From Symsagittifera roscoffensis (Eukaryota > Xenacoelomorpha > Acoela > Convolutidae), in contig NC_087070.1 in NCBI RefSeq assembly GCF_963678635.1, positions 26,036,007-26,100,006 of the forward strand: a stretch of 64,000 nucleotides of DNA, given 5' to 3'. Of the stretch, positions 20,871 through 31,350 are shown piece after piece. The notes beneath the pieces were generated by a model. It made no database searches and was not told the DNA's origin. It saw only the letters and a program-made list of their open reading frames with translations. Position 1 is the stretch's first letter. Each line of letters starts with the position of its first letter. Both the position numbers and the translations under genes were made by a program.

Positions 20871-21289
20871 ATGGATGCGAAGAAGGCACGGACATGATCT
20901 TGAGGAGGGTGCAGACTCCATTACGACCTCTTCAACAAATGACAACTCCAGAAACTCTTCAACAAATGACAACTCCAGAAACCAGAACTGTCCGAACTAG
21001 CGATCCACACACTACTAGTGGAAACTCGTGAAAGGGACCTGGATAGAGAGATGTACCAGGACCCTGATAGTGATCACTACCTCATACCAAGTGAGAAAGT
21101 CTTTGACAATGCAGCGGATGATTTGGAAACAATAGCGGTGTCGAAACGTTCGATAAGTCTGTTGCCACAAAAAGAGGTAGTCAGGACTGATCTTCAGCCG
21201 TTCAAGCAAGAAACACAGCCGTTGGTGAAGATTTGGTGCGGTAAGATGGAAGAAGACACACACCAGCCCAATGAGCTGAATAGACGTAC

Positions 21290-23364
21290 TTGAAGGCGAG
21301 ATACAGACTCTCGGATCTTCTAAGGGCACAGAGAAATAATCGCATGACAAGCAACCTGAAAAGGTGGATCGAGAATGGTTCTCCGGACAAAGGAGACCTC
21401 GAGGAAGACAGTTACCGTATCCTGAGACAGTACTTCATGCAGAAAGAGGTAAGGTTATACTTGAACAAGGACGGGATTGTGGCTTGCAAGAGAAGCGATG
21501 AAGACAAAGTCCTATACAAGTATAAAGCGATAGTGTTGCCGCAACTCTATCAGACAGAACTGTTATTCAGGTCGCATGATCAGATGGTCATCAGGGGATC
21601 GACAAAGTATATCAGAGGATCCTGAAGCGTTTTGAGTGGCCAGGAAAGAAAAAGGCATGCGAGAAGTGGGTAACAGCATGTCTGTCATGCCAGCAGGTCA
21701 AGGATCCAAGGAAATTGCGATTTCCTTTACAATTGATCGAGTCGTCTGAATTCAACGAGGTGGTGCAGATAGATCACCAAAAGATATGCATGACAGACAG
21801 TGGTTATAATCAGGTATTGGTCATGATAGATCGTTTCACGAAGTATGCAGAGGCCGTGCCCTGCATAACTGCCTCGGCGGAAGAGACATGCGACCACCTG
21901 ATCAATACGTGGATAGCGAGACATGGTTGTCCGATGACTTTTCAATCGGATAATGGAACAGCTTTCGTGGGAGAGCTTACGAAAGAGCTTATGAGACGCT
22001 CACAGGTTGCTCAGCCTCACTCCACGACATACCATCTACAGACGAATGGCTTAGTGGAAAGACAGAGTAGGACGTTAGTGTCGATGCTGAGAGTATACTG
22101 TTCCAGGTACATGACCGATTGGGACAGATACCTTCCACAGGTGATGGGAGCCTATAACAGCACGCAACACTCCACCACTGGAGTTAGTCCACACATGATG
22201 CTAACTGGACACGAGAAGTCTTTACCCTTAACCTTTTTCTACCCAGAGTATGAGGGAAGGAAAACGTCTCCACAGGTCTACGTGAGGGATGTGATCAGAC
22301 GTCAACAGGAATTGAACGATTTGTGTAGACGAAATACTCAGCAAGCACAGGTAAGGCAGAGAAAAAAATTCGACAAGAAAGCAGCTGGTGCGAAAGCTTA
22401 CTCAGTGGGAGACTACGTATGGGTGTTTCAGAACGTTATACTACCGAGAGGAACGAAAAAGCTCCTAAAAAAGTGGAGGGGACCCTTCATGATTACGGAA
22501 GTGCACCAGGAGGGACGCTTTTATAGACTGAGTACTGGCCGAGCCGCCCACTACGAGAACATTAAGCCACACAATCCATCGACAGAAGACTGGTGTATAC
22601 CCGCAGATATGGAAGAAGGGGATTATCTAATGATGGATCCTGCTTGTGAGGTCAACGAGAAGGGCACGAGGGAGAAGAACGATGGAAACGAAGTCGTGGA
22701 GGAAGGAACGAATACACCGCTGGACCTGGATCCAAACGAGGTGATCGAAGCGGACGATGAAACCTTACCCTACGCAGAGGAGGATTGGCAGGATCCCGAA
22801 CAGATGGAGGTTCCCGAGAATGTGGAACCAGATCTTCCGCTTACGATACAGACTCGACAGAATGCCGGGACAAGACCAAGGAAGAAATATAACCCTTACG
22901 GTGACGACTTTGTAGTGGATAGGATAGATCTGAAAAAGGTAGTGGAAGAAGTAGTGGGTCTAGAAGAAATAACTGTGTCACAAGACATTGACATAGTCGA
23001 TGATCACGACGATGAGTGGGTCGACGACCGGTCGAAACCCGAGGTAGAATTCGACGACGAGCAACAGCAGTCATATGAACAAGACTTGACGAATCGGCGT
23101 GTCTTAGAATGGTTGAACGAAATGACGTCGGACCCAAAGGAGACCAGTGTCATGATTCAAGATGTAGATCGTGAAAGCATAAAATATATGAAAACCGAAC
23201 GAGATGATCCTTCCTGGGCTGCCCAGGAAGGGCGACTACTCATTCCGGTTTCCAATCTCGATTTGATACCCGGTATGCGATCGACGAGGACGTCGATGGA
23301 TATTTTTGTCCGGGGAGTGGGGGTAGGACTTACCCACACTGAAAAGTTGATAATAAAAAATTGA
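21290..23364 (+). pseudogene. pol: A1 integrase with GPF module and long C-terminal tail
   Basis: The N-terminal part (21290-21625) ends in FRSHDQ, the start of the HHCC zinc site. One missing base near 21583 shifts the frame; the two Cys follow near 21670-21690. From 21715 the frame is open for 549 codons. The catalytic core has QIDHQK (Asp 21772-21774), SDNGT (Asp 21949-21951) and NGLVER (Glu 22057-22059), giving a D-x58-D-x35-E spacing. The KKWRGPFMITEV segment near 22470-22505 is the GPY/F module of Ty3/Gypsy integrases. The last ~250 residues are acidic and lead to VRGVGVGLTHTEKL. There is no chromodomain. B2 carries the HHCC site intact. Confidence 0.9.
23303..23327 (+). promoter_or_regulatory. 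Internal primer-like motif, copy 3 (A1), extended by GGGGGTAGG
   Basis: TTTTTGTCCGGGGAGTGGGG followed by GTAGG, near the end of the integrase frame. Here it is read as FVRGVGV, a different frame from the tether copies. B2 has the same 25 bases at 47066-47090 on the minus strand. Confidence 0.55.
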
Positions 23365-23925
23365 GATTAGCAAGAGAGACAGGAGACTTAGAAGCAGAAA
23401 CAGGCGAAGAACCTAAGAAACCTGATACAGGGAGGGTAGTTGAGTCATATTTTAACACTAAATGAATATTCAAGTAGCATAAAACTAACAGACAGTGATT
23501 TCATACTCACAAATAGAACATGTGCGACAGCAATCACAGCAGACATGAGTTTTAGGACAGCGTTAGCGGCAGATTTTAAGAGAGAATATAAAAACATAGA
23601 GTTCCTATGGAAGCAAAGACCAGGAGTAGGGGGCGTGGCAGCCTTACTTCGGGCGGCGTCACAGATACCGGGAAAATACCTATGCTTCTTGGTGACGAGG
23701 GCGACGGAGAAGCAGCACGTGGACCCAGAGAACCTAGTCTTGTCCTTGACAAGGTTGAGGGACTTCCTCGTGGAAATGGACGTGAAGGAGCTCTCGCTTT
23801 CAGTGTACGATCCAAACAGAGGACGACTGCATCCTCGGGAATTGTACGCGCTTGTACACGTGATATTCTCTGATACTAATATACAAGTATATTTACATAA
23901 GAAATATTACTTAAGTATAGGCTGA
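23365..23925 (+). pseudogene. A1 macro-like domain at the end of pol
   Basis: After two small frameshifts at 23364 and about 23462, the frame to the TGA at 23923 reads a domain of about 150 residues shared with B2. Segments in order: DSDFIL, AITADMSFRTALAADFKREY, GVGGVAALL, GKYLCFLVTRA, a helix, LSLSVYDPNRGRLHPRELYALVHVIF and IQVYLHKKYYL. This order matches macro domains of the TARG1/ALC1 kind, where a strand and ADP-ribose loop (I.AD..M..GIA..FK), a G-V-A strand, a YLVTK strand and a P-x-x-G-L-x-x-L loop occur in the same places. The glycines of the binding loop are replaced, so ADP-ribose binding is doubtful. It could be an inactive macro fold or only a look-alike. Confidence 0.55.
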
Positions 23926-24294
23926 GTGACGTACGAGAGGGTGTTACGCTAAAGACTAAGTTGTGTGTAGTGTGTGATATGTGTGATATGTATGTTATGT
24001 TATGCGTTGTGTTAGTGACCATAAACAACTGAATGACGATATTAGGAATAGATGCAAAGTTTGGACTGTCCAATCTTAGGTCGATTTCCAAAATTTTAGA
24101 GACCGATTGAAGTTTAATAAATTTTAGGATAAAAATCTTTTTATCAGACTGTTTTTAAGTAAATTTTAACGAAGAGTTAAGGTGAAACTGACAAGTGTGA
24201 TATTCGTGACCTCTTTTCTAGATCCTGATTGATCAATTAATTGTTACTTGAGTCAAAACCTTGGAATCAAATCAAATAGAATCTGAAGAACAGT
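23926..24294 (+). other. Spacer between pol and ORF2 in A1
   Basis: About 370 AT-rich bases without a frame. B2 has a similar gap of about 460 bases (46008-46470). This supports ORF2 being a separate reading frame, perhaps from a spliced or internally started RNA. Confidence 0.55.
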
Positions 24295-25333
24295 ATGGAT
24301 AATTTCAACTTGGATGAATTGATGGACCTGGCAGAGGCATATGTAGGACCGATGATAGATGCAATCTATCGTCGGCTAATGGATCGAGACTTCGCTCTGG
24401 AGGACCCAGAGGTAGTCATGTTGCTGACCGCCCTGATAAACATCTTGGGGCATGACAACCATGGGGAGCGCCCCTCGGAAGTCCTATTGATGGCAGCATA
24501 TGGAGAGAGGGGAGTACTAGACCGCCCGAACATGAGGGTTATGAGGTGGAGAAACGGGGCTCTCTCAGGGAGTGACTTGGCGAATGAGCCTGGATTGGGA
24601 AGTTCTAGGACCAACCAGGTGAAATGCCTTGCCCTCCAAGCCCAAATCTGGGCTGACGAGAATGCATCAGGAGATGAACAGCGAGGCTGCATCGTCTAGT
24701 TCACCACTGAGAGCAGCTGTGCCACCAAAGAGGGCGAAAGTAGAACAGAAGGTAGATCAGACGAACCAAACCATGCAAGATCTGGATGGGATAAAGGACG
24801 AACTGGAAAGAACGAAAAGGGAGCTGGACGAGATTACTAAGACCATGCTCAGTACGGAGGAAGATAGGGACATGTGGAAAAGATTGTTCGAGGACTGCAG
24901 CAAAAAGCAGAGCGAAGAGATTGAGTGCTTGAGGCGGGATTACAAAGAGCAGATGGCGTTGACAACGGCCGTGGAGAAGGTGATACCTGCAAGGAGTATT
25001 CCTCGTGGGCAGTCCCCGATGGAGCTCTTGACGCCTCGAGAAATGAGCCAGACAACGGAGACACAACTCCCGACAGCAACAGGTCGAGTGAAAATCCCGG
25101 ACCCTAGTGACACCTTGGGTGACCCAGTTGTGGAACAAACGGTGAGGAAGCTGATTGAAACAGCTGGACGACTAGTCGCCAACAATAATGCGCCAGGTTC
25201 CGGGGTGACTGTACCCTATGGAACGATCGACGACACGGGCAGAGTACGACTCCCCCAGACCGTGATCAGACAGGGACTTAGCGACACGACGCCACTAATA
25301 GGGAGCTCTAAGGCCCCAGAGAGAAGAATATAG
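24295..25333 (+). pseudogene. ORF2 N-terminal module: coiled coil (A1)
   Basis: The start at 24295 opens a 134-codon frame; a shift at about 24660 moves into the frame that ends at 25333. The first part (LMDLAEAYVGP, EVLLMAAYGERG, NEPGLG) matches B2 45700-45990, where VLMVGYTTGG and RNPGLS are seen. Then comes a Glu/Lys-rich coiled coil of about 80 residues (LDGIKDELERTKRELDE...), corresponding to the B2 coiled coil with LERDQAN heptads. The rest is disordered. The module probably makes the protein multimeric. No match to a named family. Confidence 0.65.
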
Positions 25334-26347
25334 AAGATGCCAGCGAAGAAAGTGTCACATGTAGTAGACGTACAAAAGAATAACCAGTTGAGATATAACT
25401 TCACGGGAGTCCCGGGGACAGATCCGAGAGCTTGCTTCAATCGAGCGACTTAGAACCCGGCAGTAAACCTGCAACAACCGCCACTGGGGACATCACATCT
25501 GATACTGGGAGACAGCTTAGTCAGAGTAGTCTCGAATTTGAGGACCTCTTGGGTCACCACGGTGATGGCCTTCGGAGGCGCGACGATAGCCCAGTTATAT
25601 CGGATGGTGGAACTAATGAATCCAGGGAGGATCCCCAATGTGATGATCCTGGTTGGAACGAATAACATTTCTAGAGGTTCGGATGAGCAGGGGTCAATAT
25701 AGGAATCAATGATGGTGTGCTTGTTTACTACTCTCTGGCAGAAATTCAACTGCGCGGTACTGACTGTTTGCACTGTGCCAATGAACACAAGGAGCTTGAC
25801 AGCAGCAGGGAGAAGGCACAACGAAGGAGTGGTCAGGTGGAATAATATCTTGAGGAATCTCGAAAGTCGGAATGCCGGAAGAATGATCCTCATGGACATC
25901 GAACATGAGTTGAGAGCTATGGATCAGGCCAGACTGACCACGGACGGCATCCACTTCGATAGTATAGAAGGACAGGCTTGGTTGAATCGAATCTTCCAAG
26001 GGCGGTTGGATGAGTTGGAAGTAGAACTCTTTGACACAGGAGTGCTAAAGGAGGAAGGAACATCGAATGACACGGTGATTACCACCTTTGTGCCTCCTAG
26101 CCTGGAAACACGCTTGGGGACGGTCCCGGCCGTCACGAACTACAGACAGCAGAGCTCCAGCGAACCAGGTCAAAGGGCAGACGTTCAAGATCGATTGGGA
26201 GAAGCGCCGGTGAGGAGGACCGTTCATCCTAGGAGAAGACTAGGGCCTGTCAACCCGACGGAAGCGGCAACTAGCACGTCTAGATCAGACACGAGATCGG
26301 AGACGACAAGTACCAGTCGAGAGGAGAGACGCCCGGATAGAGGCTAG
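25334..26347 (+). pseudogene. ORF2 middle module: SGNH/GDSL hydrolase domain (A1)
   Basis: One continuous frame with two in-frame stops (TAG 25451-25453 and TAG 25700-25702). Four SGNH landmarks are in order: block I LILGDSLVRV with Ser codon 25514-25516; block II FGGATIAQL; block III VGTNNISRG; block V DGIHFDS with the catalytic His at 25952-25954. B2 has GDSLLRVL, FAGAAMPQI, GTNDVSRG and DGIHFDRP. SGNH enzymes cleave ester or acyl bonds. GDSL-type ORFs have been described in LTR and Penelope-like elements of bdelloid rotifers and in LINE ORF1. A disordered tail follows to the TAG at 26345, beyond which the same frame continues. Confidence 0.8.
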
Positions 26348-27864
26348 TTGATGTGGTCAAGGCTCATACCATCTCCCTGGCATGTGTACAAGGACGAACT
26401 AATGAAGCTGGATCTCCAGAGGGTGAGCTTCATCGAGGATGCCAGGAGGATGCTGAATGGAGCGAGGCTATCCGTCAGTAGACTGTACTCGATAACAGGC
26501 GTAGACTGGTTGATAGCCGCTGGCATAAACTTCAGCTCCACGACGGCCTTGAGATTTGTTGACCTAGAGGGACTGCCCTCTAACAACACAATGGGACCAG
26601 TGAACGCCCGACCGTTACAAGACGTGAAACTAAATCACGACGAAGGGAATCGAGAAGAGAGACCTGGAAGATTTCTGGTAACGAGGGCGCCGATCGGACA
26701 ACATGTGAAGATGTTCAGGCAGTTGAGCTCACCCCCAGGTCATGTGAAAGATAGAATATACCCAAAACAAGCGAGTCAAGATGGTGACGTCCAAAGGTAC
26801 GGCGGATTGAAAGCGATAAAGAAAGATGAGACCATCTTTGCCGCGTAGGACAAAGCAGAAATGAGGAAGGCCAAGATTATGATAGTAGCGAATTCAGAGT
26901 TCGTGTACACTTCCAAGCCTCTGTTTTGGCCGGATGTCATAATGTTGGCAGCGGTCGACCTGGACCTACTGCAAGCCGTATCTCTGGCAATAGGGATACA
27001 AAGACAGACGGACATGAACCCAGTCACGATCGTGTTCGCTGGCATCAATGACCACTTGCACAGTAGAGGTTTTCTGAGCAGACTCAGAGATCCTACAATG
27101 GCAGAAAATGCAGTGTGGCCAGCGATAAAGGATATCCTGGAGTCAATGGGTGAAGTGGTGGATGCGACGAAGGAGGGGTCAATCCATCCGGGAGACATGC
27201 ATACCCCGGAGACAGCGCGAACACTACTCTCGGTGTCACCTTGGTGAACGAAATTCGTGTATGCGATCGTGACCTTGCTTTCGGAAGGGAAATATGATGT
27301 GATCATATCAGCCCCAAATCGCATGATGGAGATGGATAACCTGAGACCACTCAAGGCTGAACTACCTGCGGTGTGGTCAGATATCTCGAACGCGATGAGA
27401 GGACTCAAGGACCATGCGCTGCACATGTTAGTGTTTGATGAGGTGCTGGGGTTGGAACTGTCCAATTTCAGTCGACAGCTCAAACTTAAACCGGGAATAG
27501 ACGACAACCATCGAGTGGTCACAGCGATGTCGAACGACCTATGGTTCCGAGCAATAGAAATAACAGGTGAAAAAGCGAGAAGGAGGAGTTCACAGGAGAC
27601 TACAGCTCATTTGGAGGCGATGGTCTTGAGGACCAAACCGGAGGCCAACCAGTGATTACATCAAGTCCTCGAGTAGCGGCATTGGGTGCAGATGCTTTTG
27701 AGCAAGGCCCCATAATGATTAAGAAAATCCATGCCTACTTGTTGAAGGAGTTGAACCTGGCGGAAAATGCTGAAGAAAAGACAGCTGAGTTTGTGAATAG
27801 AATGTGCCAGATTACCTTGGAAACCTTCTGGACCCAGGAAGTGAAGGGGGAAGAGGGCTTTTAA
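26348..27864 (+). pseudogene. ORF2 C-terminal module of unknown function (A1)
   Basis: The SGNH frame continues after TAG 26345 through TAG 26846 and TGA 27245, then shifts once near 27650 and ends in ...GEEGF at a TAA (27862-27864). B2 ends the same module in ...TIGGF and a stop, so this stop is real. Conserved landmarks are NTMGPVNARPL, AKIMIVANSEF, LFWPDVI, VFAGINDHLHSRGFL and DLWFRAIEI. The FAG(I/M)NDHL segment contains a G-x-N-D like SGNH block III and follows an I(I/M)VA(G/N)S(D/E)F strand, so a second, inactive SGNH-like fold is possible. I do not recognise the family otherwise. Confidence 0.6.
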
Positions 27865-27876
27865 CGGACATATAGC

Positions 27877-30800
27877 ATGCTGGAAGGGTTGGGAGCCGGA
27901 TGGACCGCGTCCTTCTTGGCGAAAGTTTACCCGAAAGTTTCTCATTACTTGATAAAGGAATTCCTCCAAGCAGTAGTGGAAGTATCGATTGTGGAGCTAC
28001 TAGCCTTGTTTGTGACGTTTGGAGCAGAGATTTTCGTGAAAGGACCGGCGGTACTGCTCACCGAAGGAGTTCAGAACCTGCGGTTAGATGAACTTCTAAC
28101 TTTGATTGCGATTACTCACGGAAATTTGGGAGGATTAATGAAGCTGACACGTTGTCCAGAGCAGATGAAAGAGAAGGTGAGAAAATTGGACATGAGGAAA
28201 GCCACGGACTCGTGGAATAAGATAAGAGACCTGAGACACACTCTTATCCAATATCTCTTACAACAAAATCGCTTTGGAACGGGAGAAGATGAGACTATCG
28301 AGAGAGAAGAAGATGTGAGACGACATGTTGGGGGCATGCCCATACTAACCGATCTGTGCTTGGCCATGAGCACCGATCCCCTAGCGTTGATCAGAGGAGC
28401 CACGGAGTTTGTGACAGTGATCTATGGACCAGCAGTCACATTTGCGTTCCCTGATGTCAAGGTGGAGGCGTACAGGAGGTCGGTGCTGCACCTGAACCTC
28501 ATATCAGCAGTGGACGGTAGTGCGCTGAACTGGTGTGAGCAGCACGTGTTGCGGGAGCTCATGAGCGAAGATCTGTTGTTTGCGAAGATATCAGAGCCAG
28601 AAATGACGGTCATCAATTTTGACGATCAGTTCCGTGATCGCATGGGAGAAGTAGAGAAAGGACACATCGAGCTGTTTCCGACGCTTTGGAATCTGAGACC
28701 CTATGATAAAACGAATGATGAGATAACCAGAGTGCCTCGTCTCACTGCAGCATATCACAAGGTGAGAGAAGAGACGAAAGATTGGGGTGATTACGAGAAG
28801 CTGCCGGAAGAAATCCCTGAATTCCCTCTGATAAGAAGGATGTTGCTCGGAGCAGTCTCCGTGGTACAAACTCCTAGGTTGAGAGCATTTGAAACCAAGG
28901 AAAGGAGAAGAGGGATTTTCGTGGGAACGATGCATTCATACTTTGTGGTGAGGAATGCCGCCGTGTTACAGTACACACGATTTGCCTACACGGATCAAGC
29001 AACGAGGAGGCGAATAAGCAACGCCGCGACTCCCAAGCCTGGAAGATTTGACGAGGAATGGGCGGGATTAGGCTTAGCGCCTATGAAGATGAGAGGCAGG
29101 ACCGAACTGTCTGAGGCCTCCTTGATCCTGACTAGTGTGAAACCGGAATTGAAAGTAGGAGGAACGCTGCAGGCGAGAACCTTCCTAGCACCCTTCGGCT
29201 GCGAGGAAATCAAAGTGGTCCATGGAGAAGAGGAAGATGGATCAGCTGGCACACTGATCATGCCGAAATTTCTGGAAGTGGCCGACAATGAAAAGCAAGG
29301 ACCCTCTAGCTCGAAGAAGGATATGTCAGAAGGAGATGACGGACAGGGAGGAAGCCGTAAAGCGGAAGAACCCATGCAACAAGATGCAAGTCAAGCTGGT
29401 GGGGAAGACGACAGGGCATCGACAGGAGGAATATCCAGCCTGGATTTCAATCTCTTCAGTGATCTTGAGAACAACGCGGATACGTTAGAGGCGACTGAGC
29501 CAGCAGATGAAGGCACTTCGACACTGGAACCTCCGTCAGCCTTTATAGAAATGAAACGGAATTTGCCGGAGAGCAGCTCTCCTGGCAATTCGAGAAATAA
29601 CGAACAAAGAATCCTCATGGAATCACCTAGGAGAAGAAGAATAGAGGGCTCAGCCAGAGTACTTTTCTTGGGAACGTTGCCCGAAGAAGAGTGGGAAGTA
29701 CATCATCGAGACCATGAAAGTAGGACGGGAAGCAGATTGGACAGAGTGGCGTTCATGGAAGAAGTCTGGACAGTGGTTCAGAGCTATGGGACCCAGTCCA
29801 TTTTGAAAATAGGTCTCAACCGACCATTGATGCGGGAAGTCCCTGACAAACTTGATGAGCGTGAAGGGAGATTGAGTGAGTTGTTGATTGACTCAGCCAC
29901 TGATGAAACTGAGGCAAACTCTCCCATCAAGATGACACCGCAGGATGATAAAGGAGAGGTGGTGTATCTGTCAAGAACCAGGAGGGGAACGATGCGATCA
30001 AAATTGGTGATTGATAAGATCAATGAGATGAAGATGAAGTTAGGCAGCAAGGTGATGCCGAGGAGAGTAGGAAAGACGAAGGTGGATTCAGAGATATCAA
30101 TGCAAGCTGTCAATTCAGCGAAACGAAAACGAGTCGAAGAGGCCATGGATTTGGGACAAGGTGATTCTCAATTACCTGGCACGGACAGAATGTTAACCGA
30201 TGTAGCGATGGTGCCATCCATTCTCATTGCAGGGATAAAGTCAACAGGTTACAAGTCCAAAAGGAGTGAAAGCACTCTGACTGGAGCAACCTTAGAAATG
30301 GAAATACTTAGCCAATGTGGAGAAAGCACAATGAAAGACTTTAAACCATCTCCCATAAACCCCGGAAAGGGAAGTGTCGCAGGACAACTAGTACCAGTGG
30401 AGTATAACCGACTGACAGTGTCGGAGAATGTGTCAATAGATGAACCCGCCGGTGGATACATGGAGATTTTTTAATACCAAAACTCGGCTAGAGGGTATGT
30501 GATGGCTCTGGAAGACGAAATGGCCATGGAAGGTTATCTGGAGACAATGTTGCGAGGCACCACCCTCAAGCAGAAGGCGTATGGAACTTAAGCGTCATCC
30601 GAGATGCAGGCGGAAACGATCGAGCAGTTATTGAGCCTTCCATAGAAAGCAGTGGTGTTGAAGTACTTCGAAGAGGAAATGAGGACTGCGCCGAGAATAC
30701 ACGCTCTCATGGCAGTACCCTACGTAAGAACCGAATTACAACTGAGGTTCGCCTGGTGCATGATGGGATTAACTCGCGGGAAATATGACTCAGAAGAAAG

Positions 30801-31302
30801 GAAAAGGTCAAAAGAAGAAAAAGTTTTCCTTATGACGAACCTGAGGGATCTGATAACCCAAGAGGGAGCAGCAGTAGCGTGCGCGAAGCGTAGAGGCGCT
30901 CTCTGTTTCATTCGATTCCTGATAGAGCAGATTTCAGTACCAGCATTGAACACCTGTGCCAAGATGTTGAGGGAGGGCGATGAACAAGCAAAAGCCTTAC
31001 TCTTGCTAGCACTGCTGGAGATGCATCAAAGCAAGCCGATGAGCGTGAATATGAAAGAACCTGAGGAGTTAGAGCCCATGAGAAAGATAGACGAAATCAG
31101 GAGATTTTCAAACAAGGAGCTGAGACTCACTAAAGAATCTATGGGGGCACTACCAAAATCCAGTGAGTACTGTGGACCGATCAAGAAGAAGACGTACAGC
31201 TACGTGTCCGGAATCATAGGGATAGCGTACAACCCTTTCCTGAGTGAAGACATACGCGATTGCTTCTTGGATTACGAGCAGGCAGTGTTGCTAAGATTCT
31301 GA
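27877..31302 (+). pseudogene. ORF4: large unknown post-pol protein (A1)
   Basis: The first 865 codons (27877-30474) are intact; the same frame then runs to 31302 with stops TAA 30472, TAA about 30589 and TAG about 30643. Where B2 can be compared, these fall on sense codons, for example Trp for the last. Conserved parts are a helical N-terminal domain (residues 1-370: LRLDELLTLI, GGMPILTDLCLAMSTDP, YGPAVTFAFPD, LNWCEQHVLRELMS), a central low-complexity acidic region and a C-terminal helical domain (YFEEEMRT, MRKIDEIRRF, YVSGIIGIAYNPF). I see no signal peptide, transmembrane segment or nuclease motif. It is not recognisably Env. Confidence 0.65.
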
Positions 31303-31350
31303 ACGTCAATAATTGTAACGATTAAGAGCGCTTATAATCCACAGACCAAT

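Larger units (their letters stand above)
20330..21289 (+). pseudogene. A1 acidic tether between RNase H and integrase
   Basis: A low-complexity, acidic and Ser-rich connector in several short frames, matched by B2 at about 49260-49690. It contains two LSGE segments, each encoded by TTG TCC GGG GAG, and a 27 bp tandem duplication at about 20930-20985 (TCTTCAACAAATGACAACTC and on). The connector is unusually long for Gypsy pol. It has several stops and shifts, so it is not translated as such in this copy. Confidence 0.6.

Noticed and set aside
24295-31302. Reassigned stop codons (UAR or UGA read as amino acids)
   Set aside because: In-frame stops in A1 face different residues in B2 (Gln, Tyr, Trp, Leu or Lys), all three stop types occur, and frameshifts are common; this is decay. 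Conserved stops at gene ends are also read as stops.
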